From Streptomyces endocoffeicus (GTDB lineage Bacteria > Actinomycetota > Actinomycetes > Streptomycetales > Streptomycetaceae): a stretch of DNA of 64,000 bases. How positions within the stretch are numbered: the stretch's first letter is position 1; every line of letters begins with the position of its first letter. Where the stretch lies: the NCBI RefSeq assembly GCF_016741935.1, contig NZ_JAERRG010000001.1:992001-1056000 (forward strand), read 5' to 3'. Positions 21,041-30,032 of this stretch are shown piece after piece. A model generated the notes under the pieces. The model saw only the letters and a program-made list of their open reading frames with translations, made no database searches and was not told where the DNA came from. Made by a program: the position numbers and the translations under genes.

Positions 21041-21567
21041 GTCACCCCCAGCCTCTCCAGGCGGCCCGCCCAGCCGACCGCGAGCACCAGCACCCCGTGC
21101 GCGCTGCCCGCCACGAGGGTCAGCGGCAGTTTCACCTGGGTCTGCTGGGCCGGGATCTCCCCGGTGAGCACATGGGTGTCCTGCTCGTCGGAGACCAGGA
21201 CGACCACGGGGGTGGCGCGGGCCGACGCGACCTTCACGGTGACGGTGACCCCGTCCGTGGCCAGCGCGATGCCGTCGGTCCAGGAGGCGAGGCGCACCAG
21301 CCCCGGTTTGGGTTTGCCCTCGGGCGTCAACTCGACCCCGTGGGCCAACGGCTGGGCGAGGGCGCCCGGTTCGTCGTCGACGGCCGCCACGTCGAGGTCC
21401 CTGGCGTTCAGCGGAAGGGTCGCCATGCGGCCCTCGCCCAGGGAGACGCGCAGCGGCAGCGCGCGTCCGACGAGCGACGCCACATCGGCCGGGGCATCGG
21501 CGCCGGTCAGGGCGAGCGCGCCCACGACATGGCCGGTGTCGGAGGCGTACACCACGGAAAGAGCCAT
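21037..21567 (-). CDS. Conserved-type eCIS protein of unknown function, 176 aa
   Basis: I do not recognise this 176-residue protein. It is rich in Val, Ala and Leu with alternating hydrophobic residues, suggesting a beta-sandwich; no signal peptide or membrane segment. Segments such as VVYASDTGHVVGALAL and TPVVVLVSDEQDTHVL look like beta strands and loops of a structural subunit. It starts with ATG 2 nt after the 378-aa fibre-like gene and its stop overlaps the tape-measure start (GTGA), so it belongs to the operon. A particle component or assembly factor is the reasonable reading. Confidence 0.8.
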   Translation of the reverse strand: MALSVVYASDTGHVVGALALTGADAPADVASLVGRALPLRVSLGEGRMATLPLNARDLDVAAVDDEPGALAQPLAHGVELTPEGKPKPGLVRLASWTDGIALATDGVTVTVKVASARATPVVVLVSDEQDTHVLTGEIPAQQTQVKLPLTLVAGSAHGVLVLAVGWAGRLERLGVT

Positions 21568-21569
21568 CG

Positions 21570-22706
21570 TCAGCCACCGCCGTTCGTCGCCGCGACCGTC
21601 GCCAGGACGAGGAAGTCGACCGCCCCGGGCTGTTCGACCGGCTGCTTCCAGTTCACCGAGGGGTTGTACACGCGCACCCGGCAGCGGACCCGGCGGTCGC
21701 CGTCCACCGTGGCCTCCACCGGGCTGAACAGCGCCGAATCCGCCAGGGGCGGTATGCGCGGGGTCAGCTGGACATGGATCACGACCCGGCCGTCGGCCAC
21801 CTGTTCCGGGGTGACGCCGGACGGCAGCGGCAGCAGCATCCCGTCGGTGGCGGTCCCGGAGGCCACCAGCGTGCTGCCGGCCGACATCCGGCCGCCGAAG
21901 CTGCCCTCGATCGTGAGGTTGCCGTTGGCCGCCACGGTCATCAGCGGAGCGACCGCGCCACCGCCCTGGTACAGGCCGAAGACCAGGTTCGGCGTCTCGC
22001 CGCCGGTCAGGACCAGCGCCGGCTCGCCCTCCTGGGTCTCCGTGCCCGTCCGCAGGGTCAGCGCCCCCGACCGGGCCGAGACGGTGTCCGCGCGCACTCC
22101 GGCGAACCGCGCCGCGACACCGCGCGCCTCGGTCTCGACGCCGCTGAAGTGGCCGTCCGCCCAGTGGACATAGCCCAGCAGGACCAGCCAGCGGACGGGT
22201 GGATCGGCCGGTGGGCCGCCGATCGCGGGCGGCTGCTGCTCGGCGGCCAGCCGCTCGTCGCCGCGGCGCCCGAAGAGGATCTGGTACGACTCCTCCACCC
22301 GGGTCTTCGTGGCGCTCCCGGAGCAGGAGACCGGCCCGGCGGGCTCGGCCGGTTCCCGGTCGGCCGCGGTGAGGAAGACCGGATAGGGCTCGTCCGTCGT
22401 CTGGTCCGCGCCGTTGACCTCCTCGAAGTCGCTCTCGCGCAGCACGACCGGCTCCGTGACGACCACTTCGCGGCCCGTGCCGTCGACGGCGATGCCCGCC
22501 GAGACGCTCACCTCGACATGGCGGACGCCCGTCAGCGGGTCGGTACGGGGCTGGGTGACGAGGCCGAGCCCTTCGACGATGCCCCACTCGTGCAGGTGCC
22601 GCGCATGCCGGGCGGCCCCGCCGCGCGCGTACTCCACCGTGGCCGACAGATCCGCGGCGGCCAGCACCTGCCCCTCGTGGAAGGCGGGGCGCAGCGGGCC
22701 CGTCAT
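21570..22706 (-). CDS. Fibre-like eCIS protein 3 (378 aa), shared N-terminal domain
   Basis: One of three consecutive proteins with the same N-terminal domain: F-x-G-Q-x-L-x(3)-D...E-Y near residue 9 (FHEGQVLAAADL), then GIVEGLGLV, then a G-x-A-V-D-G-x-G-R-E-V-V-V segment. The middle (about 220-290) has Gly/Thr-rich strands (LVFGLYQGGGAVAP, GNLTIEGSFGG) like trimeric phage tail-fibre shafts. The C-terminus is a beta-rich segment ending in Gly-Gly-Gly. It is the least cysteine-rich of the three. ATG overlaps the preceding stop (ATGA). A fibre or baseplate-decorating role is inferred from position and composition. Confidence 0.75.
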   Translation of the reverse strand: MTGPLRPAFHEGQVLAAADLSATVEYARGGAARHARHLHEWGIVEGLGLVTQPRTDPLTGVRHVEVSVSAGIAVDGTGREVVVTEPVVLRESDFEEVNGADQTTDEPYPVFLTAADREPAEPAGPVSCSGSATKTRVEESYQILFGRRGDERLAAEQQPPAIGGPPADPPVRWLVLLGYVHWADGHFSGVETEARGVAARFAGVRADTVSARSGALTLRTGTETQEGEPALVLTGGETPNLVFGLYQGGGAVAPLMTVAANGNLTIEGSFGGRMSAGSTLVASGTATDGMLLPLPSGVTPEQVADGRVVIHVQLTPRIPPLADSALFSPVEATVDGDRRVRCRVRVYNPSVNWKQPVEQPGAVDFLVLATVAATNGGG

Positions 22707-24718
22707 GGCGTCTCACCGGGCTTCCGGGTACGGGACGACCGGGTGCGCTTGGCCGGGGGCCTGGCGGGCTCGGCCCCCTCCCCGGCGCCCTGCTCGGGCG
22801 GCTGGTCCGGAGTCCGGTCCGGTTCCTGAACGGACTCGCCGGACGGTTCCGGTGCCCGGCTCGGCACCCGCTCCTCCAGCTGGCTCACCTGCGTCTGCGC
22901 GCTGCCCAGTTGGGCGCGCAGCCCCTCCACGGCGGCGGTGAGATCGGCGACCCGCGTCCTGAGCCGGGCGAGCTCCTGCATGCTGTCGGTGACTTCACTG
23001 GGGGTCGTATAGACCTGTTCGTGCAGCGCCTTGGGCGGTGTCTCGCCGGGTGCGGGGGTCAGCAGCAGGGACAGCATCTCCTCCAGGTCCCCGGTGCGCG
23101 GCCAGTCGCCGAGCAGTCCGTCCGCGTACGGGCGCGCCACCGGGCCCTCGGACGGCAGGGTCGGCTTCTGGTATCGCGGCACCGGCCGGCAGCACACCCG
23201 CTCGGCGAGTTCACGCAGCTGGTAGAGCTTGGGCAGCCATTCGCCGTACGCCGATCCGCCCGGCAGCACCTGCTCCCGGGTGGCCGAGCAGATCCGTACG
23301 ACATCGCAGCCGTCCAGTTCCAGATGGCCGAGCAGGACGTCGGTGTCGGTGCAGTCGCCGCACGGCGGGTTGAGGATGGCACAGGCCGCGTCGGTGAGGA
23401 ACCGGCGCACTGCGGTGCCCAGTGCGGCGGCCGCCTCCGCGATCTGCTGCACCTCGGCGATGGTCGCCTTCTCAGTGCTGTCCGGCGGCGGGGACGGCAG
23501 CAGCGGCGGTACGTCGACGGCGGCGATGTCCTGGCGCAGTGCGCGGTCGGCCAGGTCGGTGGCCTGGTCCAGCCGGCACAGCAGCCACTCCCGGATCAGG
23601 CCGAGGTCCGCGCGGAACTCCACCCGCAGCGCGTGACCGAGCGGGGTGCCCTGGGCCAGCATACGCACTTCCAACGGCGCGTCCGGGTCGCCGCGCTCCG
23701 GTACGACGCGGGCGGCGGTCTCGGTGACGACGGCGCGGGCGATCCCGGCGTGCAGCGGGTCCGGCCACGCCGCTTCCAGGTCGGCGCCGCCGAGCCGCCC
23801 GCACGCCGTGCCCAGGGCGCTCCGGGCCTCCCGCACGGTGGCGAGGTCCGGGTAGTCCCTCGCGAGCTGGGCCTGCCCGGCCGCGTCGTAGGTGTCGTAC
23901 CGGGCGACGGCGGCGGCCAGCGCCCGGACGTGTTCGGTCATCTCGCGGGCCGTCGGCGGGGCGGGCGGGCCCTCCCCGCCCGCGTTGTCGCGCAGCCATG
24001 CGAAGGCGGTGGCGTACCGCTGGGCGTCGGCGGCGTCGAAGCGGAAGGCCCGGCCGGTGCCGAGCGACGCGACGGTCAGGGCGTCGGTGTAGAACCCGAG
24101 CCGCCGGTCGCGGGTGCGGGCCCGGTCGGCGCGGGCGAGGTCGCCGAGGGTCATCAGAAGGCGGGTGCCGGGGTTGTGGCGGTGGTCCTCGAAGTCGTCG
24201 CACCTGACGACGAATTGGTACCCCTCCTGGATCCTGGAGGGCACGCATCCCGGTGCGGGGCAGGGCTCCTCGGTGGCGTACGGCGCCACCGGCTCGACGG
24301 GGAGCTCGCGGTAGCGCGCATAGAGCCCGTAGCGGCGCCCGCCGTCGTCGCCGTCGTTGTCGCAGTCTTCCCCGCAGTCCACGCCCAGGGCGCTGATGCG
24401 GCGCTCCCGCACCAGTGCGGTGACGTCGACCCGCTCGGTGCAGGGCACCACGATGTCGTTCCCGGCACAGTCGAGCGCGTGTCCGGGGTGGACCGCCACG
24501 GTTCCGCCGCCGCACGGGTCGCAGGTGACGCCGAGGCCGCAGATGACTCCGGGCCCGTACAGGGACCGGTTGTGCAGTCTGGCCTTCGCCGTCGTGTACT
24601 CCACCAGCAGGCTGAGGTCGTCCTCGGTCAGCAGTTGCCCTGCGAAGAAGCGGGGACGTACGAAGGCGGAGGTCCGGGTGGCGTCGCCACCACAGCCGCA
24701 TCCGCAGTCTGTTCGCAT
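22703..24718 (-). CDS. Fibre-like eCIS protein 2 (671 aa), Cys-rich, C-terminal coiled coil
   Basis: The largest of the three related proteins. It begins MRTDCGCGCGGDATRTSAF, then the shared domain (FFAGQLLTEDDL; GVICGLGV; GHALDCAGNDIVV). Cysteine pairs recur along the chain (CDPCGGG, CGEDCDNDGDD, CPAPGC, PPCGDCTDTD, VCCRP), and DCDNDGDDGG resembles a calcium-binding loop. The central 350 residues are helical. Near the C-terminus a heptad helix (ELARLRTRVADLTAAVEGL) precedes a Pro/Glu stretch and a basic tail (AKRTRSSRTRKP). The start lies 2 nt after the upstream stop. The cysteine content is odd for a cytoplasmically assembled particle and suggests metal sites or disulfides formed outside. 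Confidence 0.75.
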   Translation of the reverse strand: MRTDCGCGCGGDATRTSAFVRPRFFAGQLLTEDDLSLLVEYTTAKARLHNRSLYGPGVICGLGVTCDPCGGGTVAVHPGHALDCAGNDIVVPCTERVDVTALVRERRISALGVDCGEDCDNDGDDGGRRYGLYARYRELPVEPVAPYATEEPCPAPGCVPSRIQEGYQFVVRCDDFEDHRHNPGTRLLMTLGDLARADRARTRDRRLGFYTDALTVASLGTGRAFRFDAADAQRYATAFAWLRDNAGGEGPPAPPTAREMTEHVRALAAAVARYDTYDAAGQAQLARDYPDLATVREARSALGTACGRLGGADLEAAWPDPLHAGIARAVVTETAARVVPERGDPDAPLEVRMLAQGTPLGHALRVEFRADLGLIREWLLCRLDQATDLADRALRQDIAAVDVPPLLPSPPPDSTEKATIAEVQQIAEAAAALGTAVRRFLTDAACAILNPPCGDCTDTDVLLGHLELDGCDVVRICSATREQVLPGGSAYGEWLPKLYQLRELAERVCCRPVPRYQKPTLPSEGPVARPYADGLLGDWPRTGDLEEMLSLLLTPAPGETPPKALHEQVYTTPSEVTDSMQELARLRTRVADLTAAVEGLRAQLGSAQTQVSQLEERVPSRAPEPSGESVQEPDRTPDQPPEQGAGEGAEPARPPAKRTRSSRTRKPGETP

Positions 24719-24720
24719 GA

Positions 24721-25998
24721 TCAGCGCTCCTTCACGAAGAACCAGCTCTCGAAGACGTCCCCGCCCGCGCCGGTGCCGGATGTCCAGGGCCCGATGCCCG
24801 AGGGCGGGAGGTCGCAGCAGTCGCCGCCGTGCTCGGCCGACAGCGTCGAGCCGGTGCGGATGAGCGGGACGCGCCCGCCGACATGGGTGCCGTCGACCGG
24901 GCGGCAGCAGCGGTCGAGGAGGAACGCGGCGCGGACGGTGATCAGTACGCGGTCGCCGTCCTGCAGCGTCTCGCGCGTGGTCTGGCGGTAGCGGAACTCC
25001 TGGACGAACTCGTCGCACTCGTCGGACTCGTCGGACTCCAGGTCCGGATCGGCGAAGGTGCCGCCCATGTACCAGGTGGAGGCGTTGCGGCCGCTGCCGC
25101 CCTCGATCACCTGGAGCTCCACCACACCGGGCCGCAGGGTGTCGGACCGTACGTCGGCGGAGAACCGCACCACGAGCCCGCCGTCCGCGTCGAGGGTGCC
25201 GAGGAGGTCCTTGGCCTCGTCGATGGTGTAGGTGTGGCCGTGGATCCAGTTGATACCGGTGATCACCGTGGGCAGATGGCGGCCGAACGGGCGGCGTACG
25301 TTCATGTGGATGTGGTTCCGGCGCACCGGCTCGTACCAGTCCACGCAGTCGATCCTGGCCAGCCACAGCACCGTGTGCTCGCACGGCTCGCAGCAGGTGT
25401 CACAGCGCTCGTCCACCGGCGGTTCGCAGCCGGTGACCCGCACCGTGTAGCACTCCTCGGTCCAGCCGAACTCGCAGTCGGAGGTGTCCGCGCAGGCGTC
25501 GTTGTAGACGGCGCGAGTGGGTTCGACGGGCCGCTCGGCGTACTCGACGCCGATCCAGACGGTGTCGGTGTCCCGTTCGTGCGGGGGCAGCGCCTTCCAC
25601 AGGTCGATCTCGCAGCCACCGCGCACCACGACCTCGTTGCCCTCGCAGTCCACGGCGAGACCGGGAGTGATCCTCACCCTGGCCCTGCGCCGGGTGCGCT
25701 CCGGCTCGGTGCCGCCCTCCTCACCGCCCTCCTCCGCGCTCCGCTCGGGCCGCGCGGACTCTTCGGCGGGGTCGTCCGGCGGGCAGTCGTCCTCGTCCCG
25801 TGGCACCGGTTCCACATGCAGACCGCACACCACTCCGTAGCCGAGCAGACAGCGCATGCGCAGTCTCAACTTCTCGCGGTGGTACTCCTGTTCGCGCTGG
25901 AAGTCGCGCGCGCCCAGCATCTGGCCGTGGAAGTACCGCAGTCGGCGCAGTGGTGGCGCGTGGAACTCCTCGGTCCTCGATGGTCCTGTCTCGGTCAT
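24721..25998 (-). CDS. Fibre-like eCIS protein 1 (425 aa), Cys-cluster
   Basis: First of the three related proteins in operon order. Residues about 18-125 carry the shared domain (YFHGQMLGARDF; GYGVVCGLHV; GLAVDCEGNEVVV), interrupted by an acidic/basic insert (about 72-98). Around residues 160-210 about ten cysteines fall within 50 residues (e.g. RCDTCCEPCEH), a density suggesting zinc binding or disulfides. The C-terminal half is beta-rich and includes a segment with a Trp-containing loop (WYMGGTF). It follows the gpI-like gene after 12 nt. I know the type only as an unnamed structural gene of actinobacterial eCIS loci; role inferred. Confidence 0.75.
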   Translation of the reverse strand: MTETGPSRTEEFHAPPLRRLRYFHGQMLGARDFQREQEYHREKLRLRMRCLLGYGVVCGLHVEPVPRDEDDCPPDDPAEESARPERSAEEGGEEGGTEPERTRRRARVRITPGLAVDCEGNEVVVRGGCEIDLWKALPPHERDTDTVWIGVEYAERPVEPTRAVYNDACADTSDCEFGWTEECYTVRVTGCEPPVDERCDTCCEPCEHTVLWLARIDCVDWYEPVRRNHIHMNVRRPFGRHLPTVITGINWIHGHTYTIDEAKDLLGTLDADGGLVVRFSADVRSDTLRPGVVELQVIEGGSGRNASTWYMGGTFADPDLESDESDECDEFVQEFRYRQTTRETLQDGDRVLITVRAAFLLDRCCRPVDGTHVGGRVPLIRTGSTLSAEHGGDCCDLPPSGIGPWTSGTGAGGDVFESWFFVKER

Positions 25999-26010
25999 CG
26001 CCCCGTCCTC

Positions 26011-27972
26011 TCACGACACTCGCGTATGCATGCCGACGGCGGAGACGACTCCCACGCCCACCCCTCGGCGCAACCCTCTCGGTCCCGGCCTCAGTACTCC
26101 GTCACGGTTCAGCCGCACCGGCCTCGCTCCGCCCAGTACGGGCGCCGGCAGCGGAACGAACGCGGTGTCCACACCGACCGTGGACCGCGAACCGACCACG
26201 AAGCCCGCCCCGCCGGTGCGTACCGACCCCACCGTGTGCGCGGGCGCCTGCCGCTCCACCAGCCGCCGCAGCGCCGTCGCGTCCGCCGATCCGGCGGGCA
26301 GCAGCAGCCGGAACCGGTGCGCGTGCGCGGTGAACGGGTCGCTGTCCGGCGCGCCGAACGCGCGCAGCGGCGCGGCGCCGAGCGCCGTGCCGCCGACCCG
26401 GAAACGGCTCGCCGAGCGGCCGAACAGCCTTATGGCGCCGAGCCCTTGATCCGTCCCCCGGCCCTGGTCCCGCGCCGCGCGCAGATGGGCCCAGCGGCGG
26501 TCCGCCGCCAGCTCGTCCACGACCGGGGCCACTCCGAACACGATGCGCACCGCCTCGCGCAGCGCCCATGGCGTACCCCGGCGCCGGTAGAGCTCCGGGG
26601 CGGCGGCCAGCAGCGCGCGCCGGGTGCGGGCGTCCCAGCCCGCCTCGAACGACAGGCCCAGCAGCCCGGCCAGCCACGGCAGCGCCCGGTCCGGGACGCC
26701 CGCGGGGTCGAGGAGCGACGGATACCGCTCGATCACCCGGTCGAGCTGGGCGAGCGTGGCGTCGAACAGCGACAGGAAGCGCTCGGTGAAGTCGTCGGCC
26801 GCGGGGTCCGCACGGAAGGCGGGCGGCAGCAGGTCGGCGCTGGTGACCCGGGGGAAGTCCAGCCGGATCCGGCGCAGCACCGGAGTCGAGCCGCCGTCGC
26901 CGGACAGCCGCAGCCGCAGCCGCAGAAAGCGGCCGGGCGGCTGGTCGACGAGGAAGTCAGTGACACCCGGGGCCGACGCCTGCCAGTCGCTCTCGTCGTA
27001 CCGGCCGTCCTCGCTCACCACGATCTCGACGGCGGCCGCCGTCCCGGCGGGCACCTCGGCGTCCAGGCGCACCCGGTGCCAGCGGCACCGCGAAATGCCG
27101 CTGTCGATGAGGGTGGTGAGGTACGACCCGCTGGTGACATACGCGTCGGTGGCGGGCGGCGCGGGCTCCCGGGGCAGGCCCTGCCAGGTGAAGCAGCGGG
27201 TCTCGGGGCCCTCCGGGCCCCTCTCGGTCAGGCAGAACCCGTCCTCGCCGGCGGAGGTGAGCGTGGACGGTGGCAGGGCCGCGGCCAGTTCGTCGACGGT
27301 GGCGGGGCGGAAGGGGCGGCGGTGACCGCCCCGGTGGATGCCGAGCCGTCCGCCGTCGTCGGTGAGCAGCCACACGGTCCGCTCCGGCCCGGTGCGCAGG
27401 CCGATGATCTCGCCGCGCACACCGGTGCGCAGCACCCCGCGGAAGCCGCCGGCCGAGTCGAACCGCCACAGGTCCGTGCTGCCCTGACCGGCCACCAGGA
27501 CGTCGTCGTCAGGACCCAGGGCGGCCCACCGGGGCCGTTCGGCCCGGATCACCCCGGCGAGTTGCCCGCCCTCGCGGCGCCACACCAGGACCCGGTCGGA
27601 CTCCACCACGGCCAGCCGGTGTCCGCGCGCGGCGACCGAGACCGGTTCGCGCAGCGGGTCGGGGTCGCAGCCGGGCGGCCAGACGGGGGCGAAGACACCG
27701 CCGCAGCCGTCACGGCGCAGCAGCCGCCGCTCGCCGGGGACGAACAGGTACCAGCCGCACGGCCCGCATCCGGGCGCGAGGCGGGGGTCGGGGAACCACG
27801 GCAGCAGCCGGTCCCTGGTGGGGCCTTCCGGCGCGGCGCCGCGGTGGGCGAGCCGGAGTCCGGCCGGGTCCTCGAAGCCGACGATGCCGTCAGCCTGCTG
27901 GAGGTCCCACCGGTCCCAGCCGACGTAGGCGTCGAGGAGGCGGAAGGTCGCGGGGTGCGGGGTGCACGTCAT
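26011..27972 (-). CDS. Phage tail protein I-like baseplate wedge protein (Afp12-like), with N-terminal propeller-like part
   Basis: A 653-residue baseplate protein. Residues about 390-510 match the P2 gpI/phage tail-protein domain: LLPPAFRADPAADDFTERFL, LPWLAGLLGLSFEAGWD, LYRRRGTPWALREAVR. Before it lie about 250 residues with repeated beta motifs (VLVWRREGGQLAG, DLWRFDSAGGF, TVWLLTDDGGRLG) resembling a beta-propeller, and an early Cys-rich stretch (CGPCGWYLF, DGCGGVF). The protein should join the baseplate wedge and possibly anchor the fibre-like proteins encoded next. Its ATG overlaps the preceding stop (ATGA). Domain recognition is good; the propeller reading is tentative. Confidence 0.85.
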   Translation of the reverse strand: MTCTPHPATFRLLDAYVGWDRWDLQQADGIVGFEDPAGLRLAHRGAAPEGPTRDRLLPWFPDPRLAPGCGPCGWYLFVPGERRLLRRDGCGGVFAPVWPPGCDPDPLREPVSVAARGHRLAVVESDRVLVWRREGGQLAGVIRAERPRWAALGPDDDVLVAGQGSTDLWRFDSAGGFRGVLRTGVRGEIIGLRTGPERTVWLLTDDGGRLGIHRGGHRRPFRPATVDELAAALPPSTLTSAGEDGFCLTERGPEGPETRCFTWQGLPREPAPPATDAYVTSGSYLTTLIDSGISRCRWHRVRLDAEVPAGTAAAVEIVVSEDGRYDESDWQASAPGVTDFLVDQPPGRFLRLRLRLSGDGGSTPVLRRIRLDFPRVTSADLLPPAFRADPAADDFTERFLSLFDATLAQLDRVIERYPSLLDPAGVPDRALPWLAGLLGLSFEAGWDARTRRALLAAAPELYRRRGTPWALREAVRIVFGVAPVVDELAADRRWAHLRAARDQGRGTDQGLGAIRLFGRSASRFRVGGTALGAAPLRAFGAPDSDPFTAHAHRFRLLLPAGSADATALRRLVERQAPAHTVGSVRTGGAGFVVGSRSTVGVDTAFVPLPAPVLGGARPVRLNRDGVLRPGPRGLRRGVGVGVVSAVGMHTRVS

Positions 27973-30032
27973 GGCTGGTCTCCTACCGGGATCAGCAGCG
28001 GGCGCTCCGGCCAGACGAGGGTGTGGGGCGGGAGGGCGTGGTCGGCGCAGGGCGGTCGGCGCACTCCGTCGACGGTGAGCGAGAGCCGGGTGACGGCCAG
28101 CACGCCCTCGACCGCCAGGAGCCGCCGGACCAGCGCCGTATGGCGCAGCGCGCCGCCGAAGGGCCAGCCCGCGCCGTCCTCCCCGCCGCGCAGCGGATCG
28201 AGGTAGGTGCGCACCGCGTCCCCGGCCCGGGCCAGGACGGCGGCCCGGTCCAGGTCCGGGTCGAGGGCCACCCAGGACTCGACCGCGACGCGGCGGTACG
28301 GCGCGGGGGCGGCGACCACCGTGACCCCGGCCGGAGCGGCCTCGCGGATGAGGAAGTCGGCGACGGCCTTCAGGGTCGCGGCGGTGGCGACCGGCGGTTC
28401 GTCCGGGTCGCCACCCGGCGGTACGGGCGGTACGACGAGGACGCCCACCACGCCCGGGATCGGCGCCCCGGCGAAGTCGGGGTGCAGACCGGGCACGCCC
28501 CGGGCGCGGGCCACCGAGGCGCCGGGCGCGCGGGTGGCGAGCTGCCCGTAGTCGGCCGGGGCCACGGCCCGGCCGCGGGCGCGCAGTTCACCGGCGCCGC
28601 GGCGGATGGCGTCGGCGTCGGGCTCGGCGTCCGTTCCGCCGGAGGCCGGGAAGGGGTTGCTCACACCGGTGACGAACGGCAGCGCGGTCACCACCCCGTT
28701 GACCGCGCCCGCCGCCACGGCCCCGGCGCTGCCGCCGCCGACGCGGTAGCGCACGGCGCGGACGTTGCGGAAGCCGGGCGGGACGGCGGCGCCGCTGACG
28801 CCGTCCCCGAAGGTCACCTCGCCGCTCTCGTGGTCCACGGTGAACACCCGGTCGTCGGCGCCGTACCCGGCCAGGCTCTCCACCTCGCGCCACCGGGACG
28901 AGGTGCCGGCCGATGTGCCCGCCGTGGTGCCGAACACGTCGCCGCCCGTGTCGTCGTCGACCTCGATGACCACCGATCCGGCGAGGATGGGCACCTGGCT
29001 GAGCCTCATGCGCCGCAGCCCGGTGGCCGCCGGGTCCTGGACGGGCTGCAGCGGCTCGTCGCGGATGGTGCGGGCGGCGGTGGCGGCGACCACGTTCAGC
29101 CGCAGCCCGGACAGCACGGGCGCGGGTCCGGCGAAGGCGCCGTGGGCGATCCGCAGGCGCAGCCAGCGCAGCCGGGGCCGGGTGCCGGACGGACTGCCCG
29201 GCTGCCAGGACCGCGGGACCCTCAGCTCGACGGTCCCACTGGCGCCGAACCCGGCCGTGGAGTCCCGCATCAGCTCGGCGGGGACGAGCCGGGTGCCGTC
29301 CAGTACGTCCCAGCGCAGCAGCGGCGCGGGCGGCAGCGGCAGCGGCGCGGTGCCGCCGGAGGCCGCGGGGGCGGGCGGAGCGGCGACGACCACGAAGCCC
29401 AGCGACAGCCGCGGGTAGGGGGCGGCCGGTCCGGCGAGCCCGATCCACAGCGCGTTGCCGGGCCGCGGATCGCGGCCGAAGGGCTCGAAGGGACGGCTGG
29501 GCCCGGCCGGGCCCAGCGGCAGGGCCTGGATCGTTCCGGCCTCCTGGACGGCGAGATCGGCGAGGGTGGCCGGGGTGGCGTACAGGTCCTGGTCCGTCTC
29601 GTAGACGACCTGGCCCGCCGGGGTCGAGGCGGCGCTCTGGAACCCGGCGGGGACGAGCACCGAGGCGCCGTCCGGCGGGTTGACGGTGAACTCCAGCAGC
29701 GTGGCCGCCGCTCCGGCCGGGCGGCGCCGCACGCCCGCCGTCGCCAGGTGTTCGGCCAGCACCTTCTCCGGCAGCCGGTTGACGCGGCCGAGTACCGGTT
29801 CGGCCTGGGTGCCGAAGAGGCGGACGAGGGCGACACCGGCGTCCTGCCGGTCGGGGTCGGTCCAGTCCGGGGTGTAGCCCGCGATCCGGCCGCGGACATC
29901 GGCGCGGACGGCCTCGCGGGTGGCGTCGACCAGCTCCGGCTGGACACCGGTCGGGCCGGGGCCGGGCACGATCCGCCCGTCCTCGCGCTCCCGTTCCCGC
30001 GCGTCCCTCTCCCACCACACCTCGCCGGTCAT
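27969..30032 (-). CDS. Baseplate J-like assembly protein 2 (Afp11/gp6-like)
   Basis: A 687-residue baseplate wedge protein of the gpJ/gp6 family. Family signs: TPDWTDPDRQDAGVALVRLF near the start, LPEKVLAEHLATAGVRRRPA, GEVTFGDGVSG near residue 420, GGTDAEPDADAIRRG, and DYGQLATRAPGASVARAR. It is a paralogue of the next gene upstream (649 aa), sharing domain order and the C-terminal RTYLDPLRGGEDGAGWPFGG motif. Baseplates with two J-like subunits are usual in eCIS, forming wedge heterodimers around the hub. The ATG start overlaps the previous stop codon, so expression of the two is coupled. Confidence 0.88.
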   Translation of the reverse strand: MTGEVWWERDAREREREDGRIVPGPGPTGVQPELVDATREAVRADVRGRIAGYTPDWTDPDRQDAGVALVRLFGTQAEPVLGRVNRLPEKVLAEHLATAGVRRRPAGAAATLLEFTVNPPDGASVLVPAGFQSAASTPAGQVVYETDQDLYATPATLADLAVQEAGTIQALPLGPAGPSRPFEPFGRDPRPGNALWIGLAGPAAPYPRLSLGFVVVAAPPAPAASGGTAPLPLPPAPLLRWDVLDGTRLVPAELMRDSTAGFGASGTVELRVPRSWQPGSPSGTRPRLRWLRLRIAHGAFAGPAPVLSGLRLNVVAATAARTIRDEPLQPVQDPAATGLRRMRLSQVPILAGSVVIEVDDDTGGDVFGTTAGTSAGTSSRWREVESLAGYGADDRVFTVDHESGEVTFGDGVSGAAVPPGFRNVRAVRYRVGGGSAGAVAAGAVNGVVTALPFVTGVSNPFPASGGTDAEPDADAIRRGAGELRARGRAVAPADYGQLATRAPGASVARARGVPGLHPDFAGAPIPGVVGVLVVPPVPPGGDPDEPPVATAATLKAVADFLIREAAPAGVTVVAAPAPYRRVAVESWVALDPDLDRAAVLARAGDAVRTYLDPLRGGEDGAGWPFGGALRHTALVRRLLAVEGVLAVTRLSLTVDGVRRPPCADHALPPHTLVWPERPLLIPVGDQP

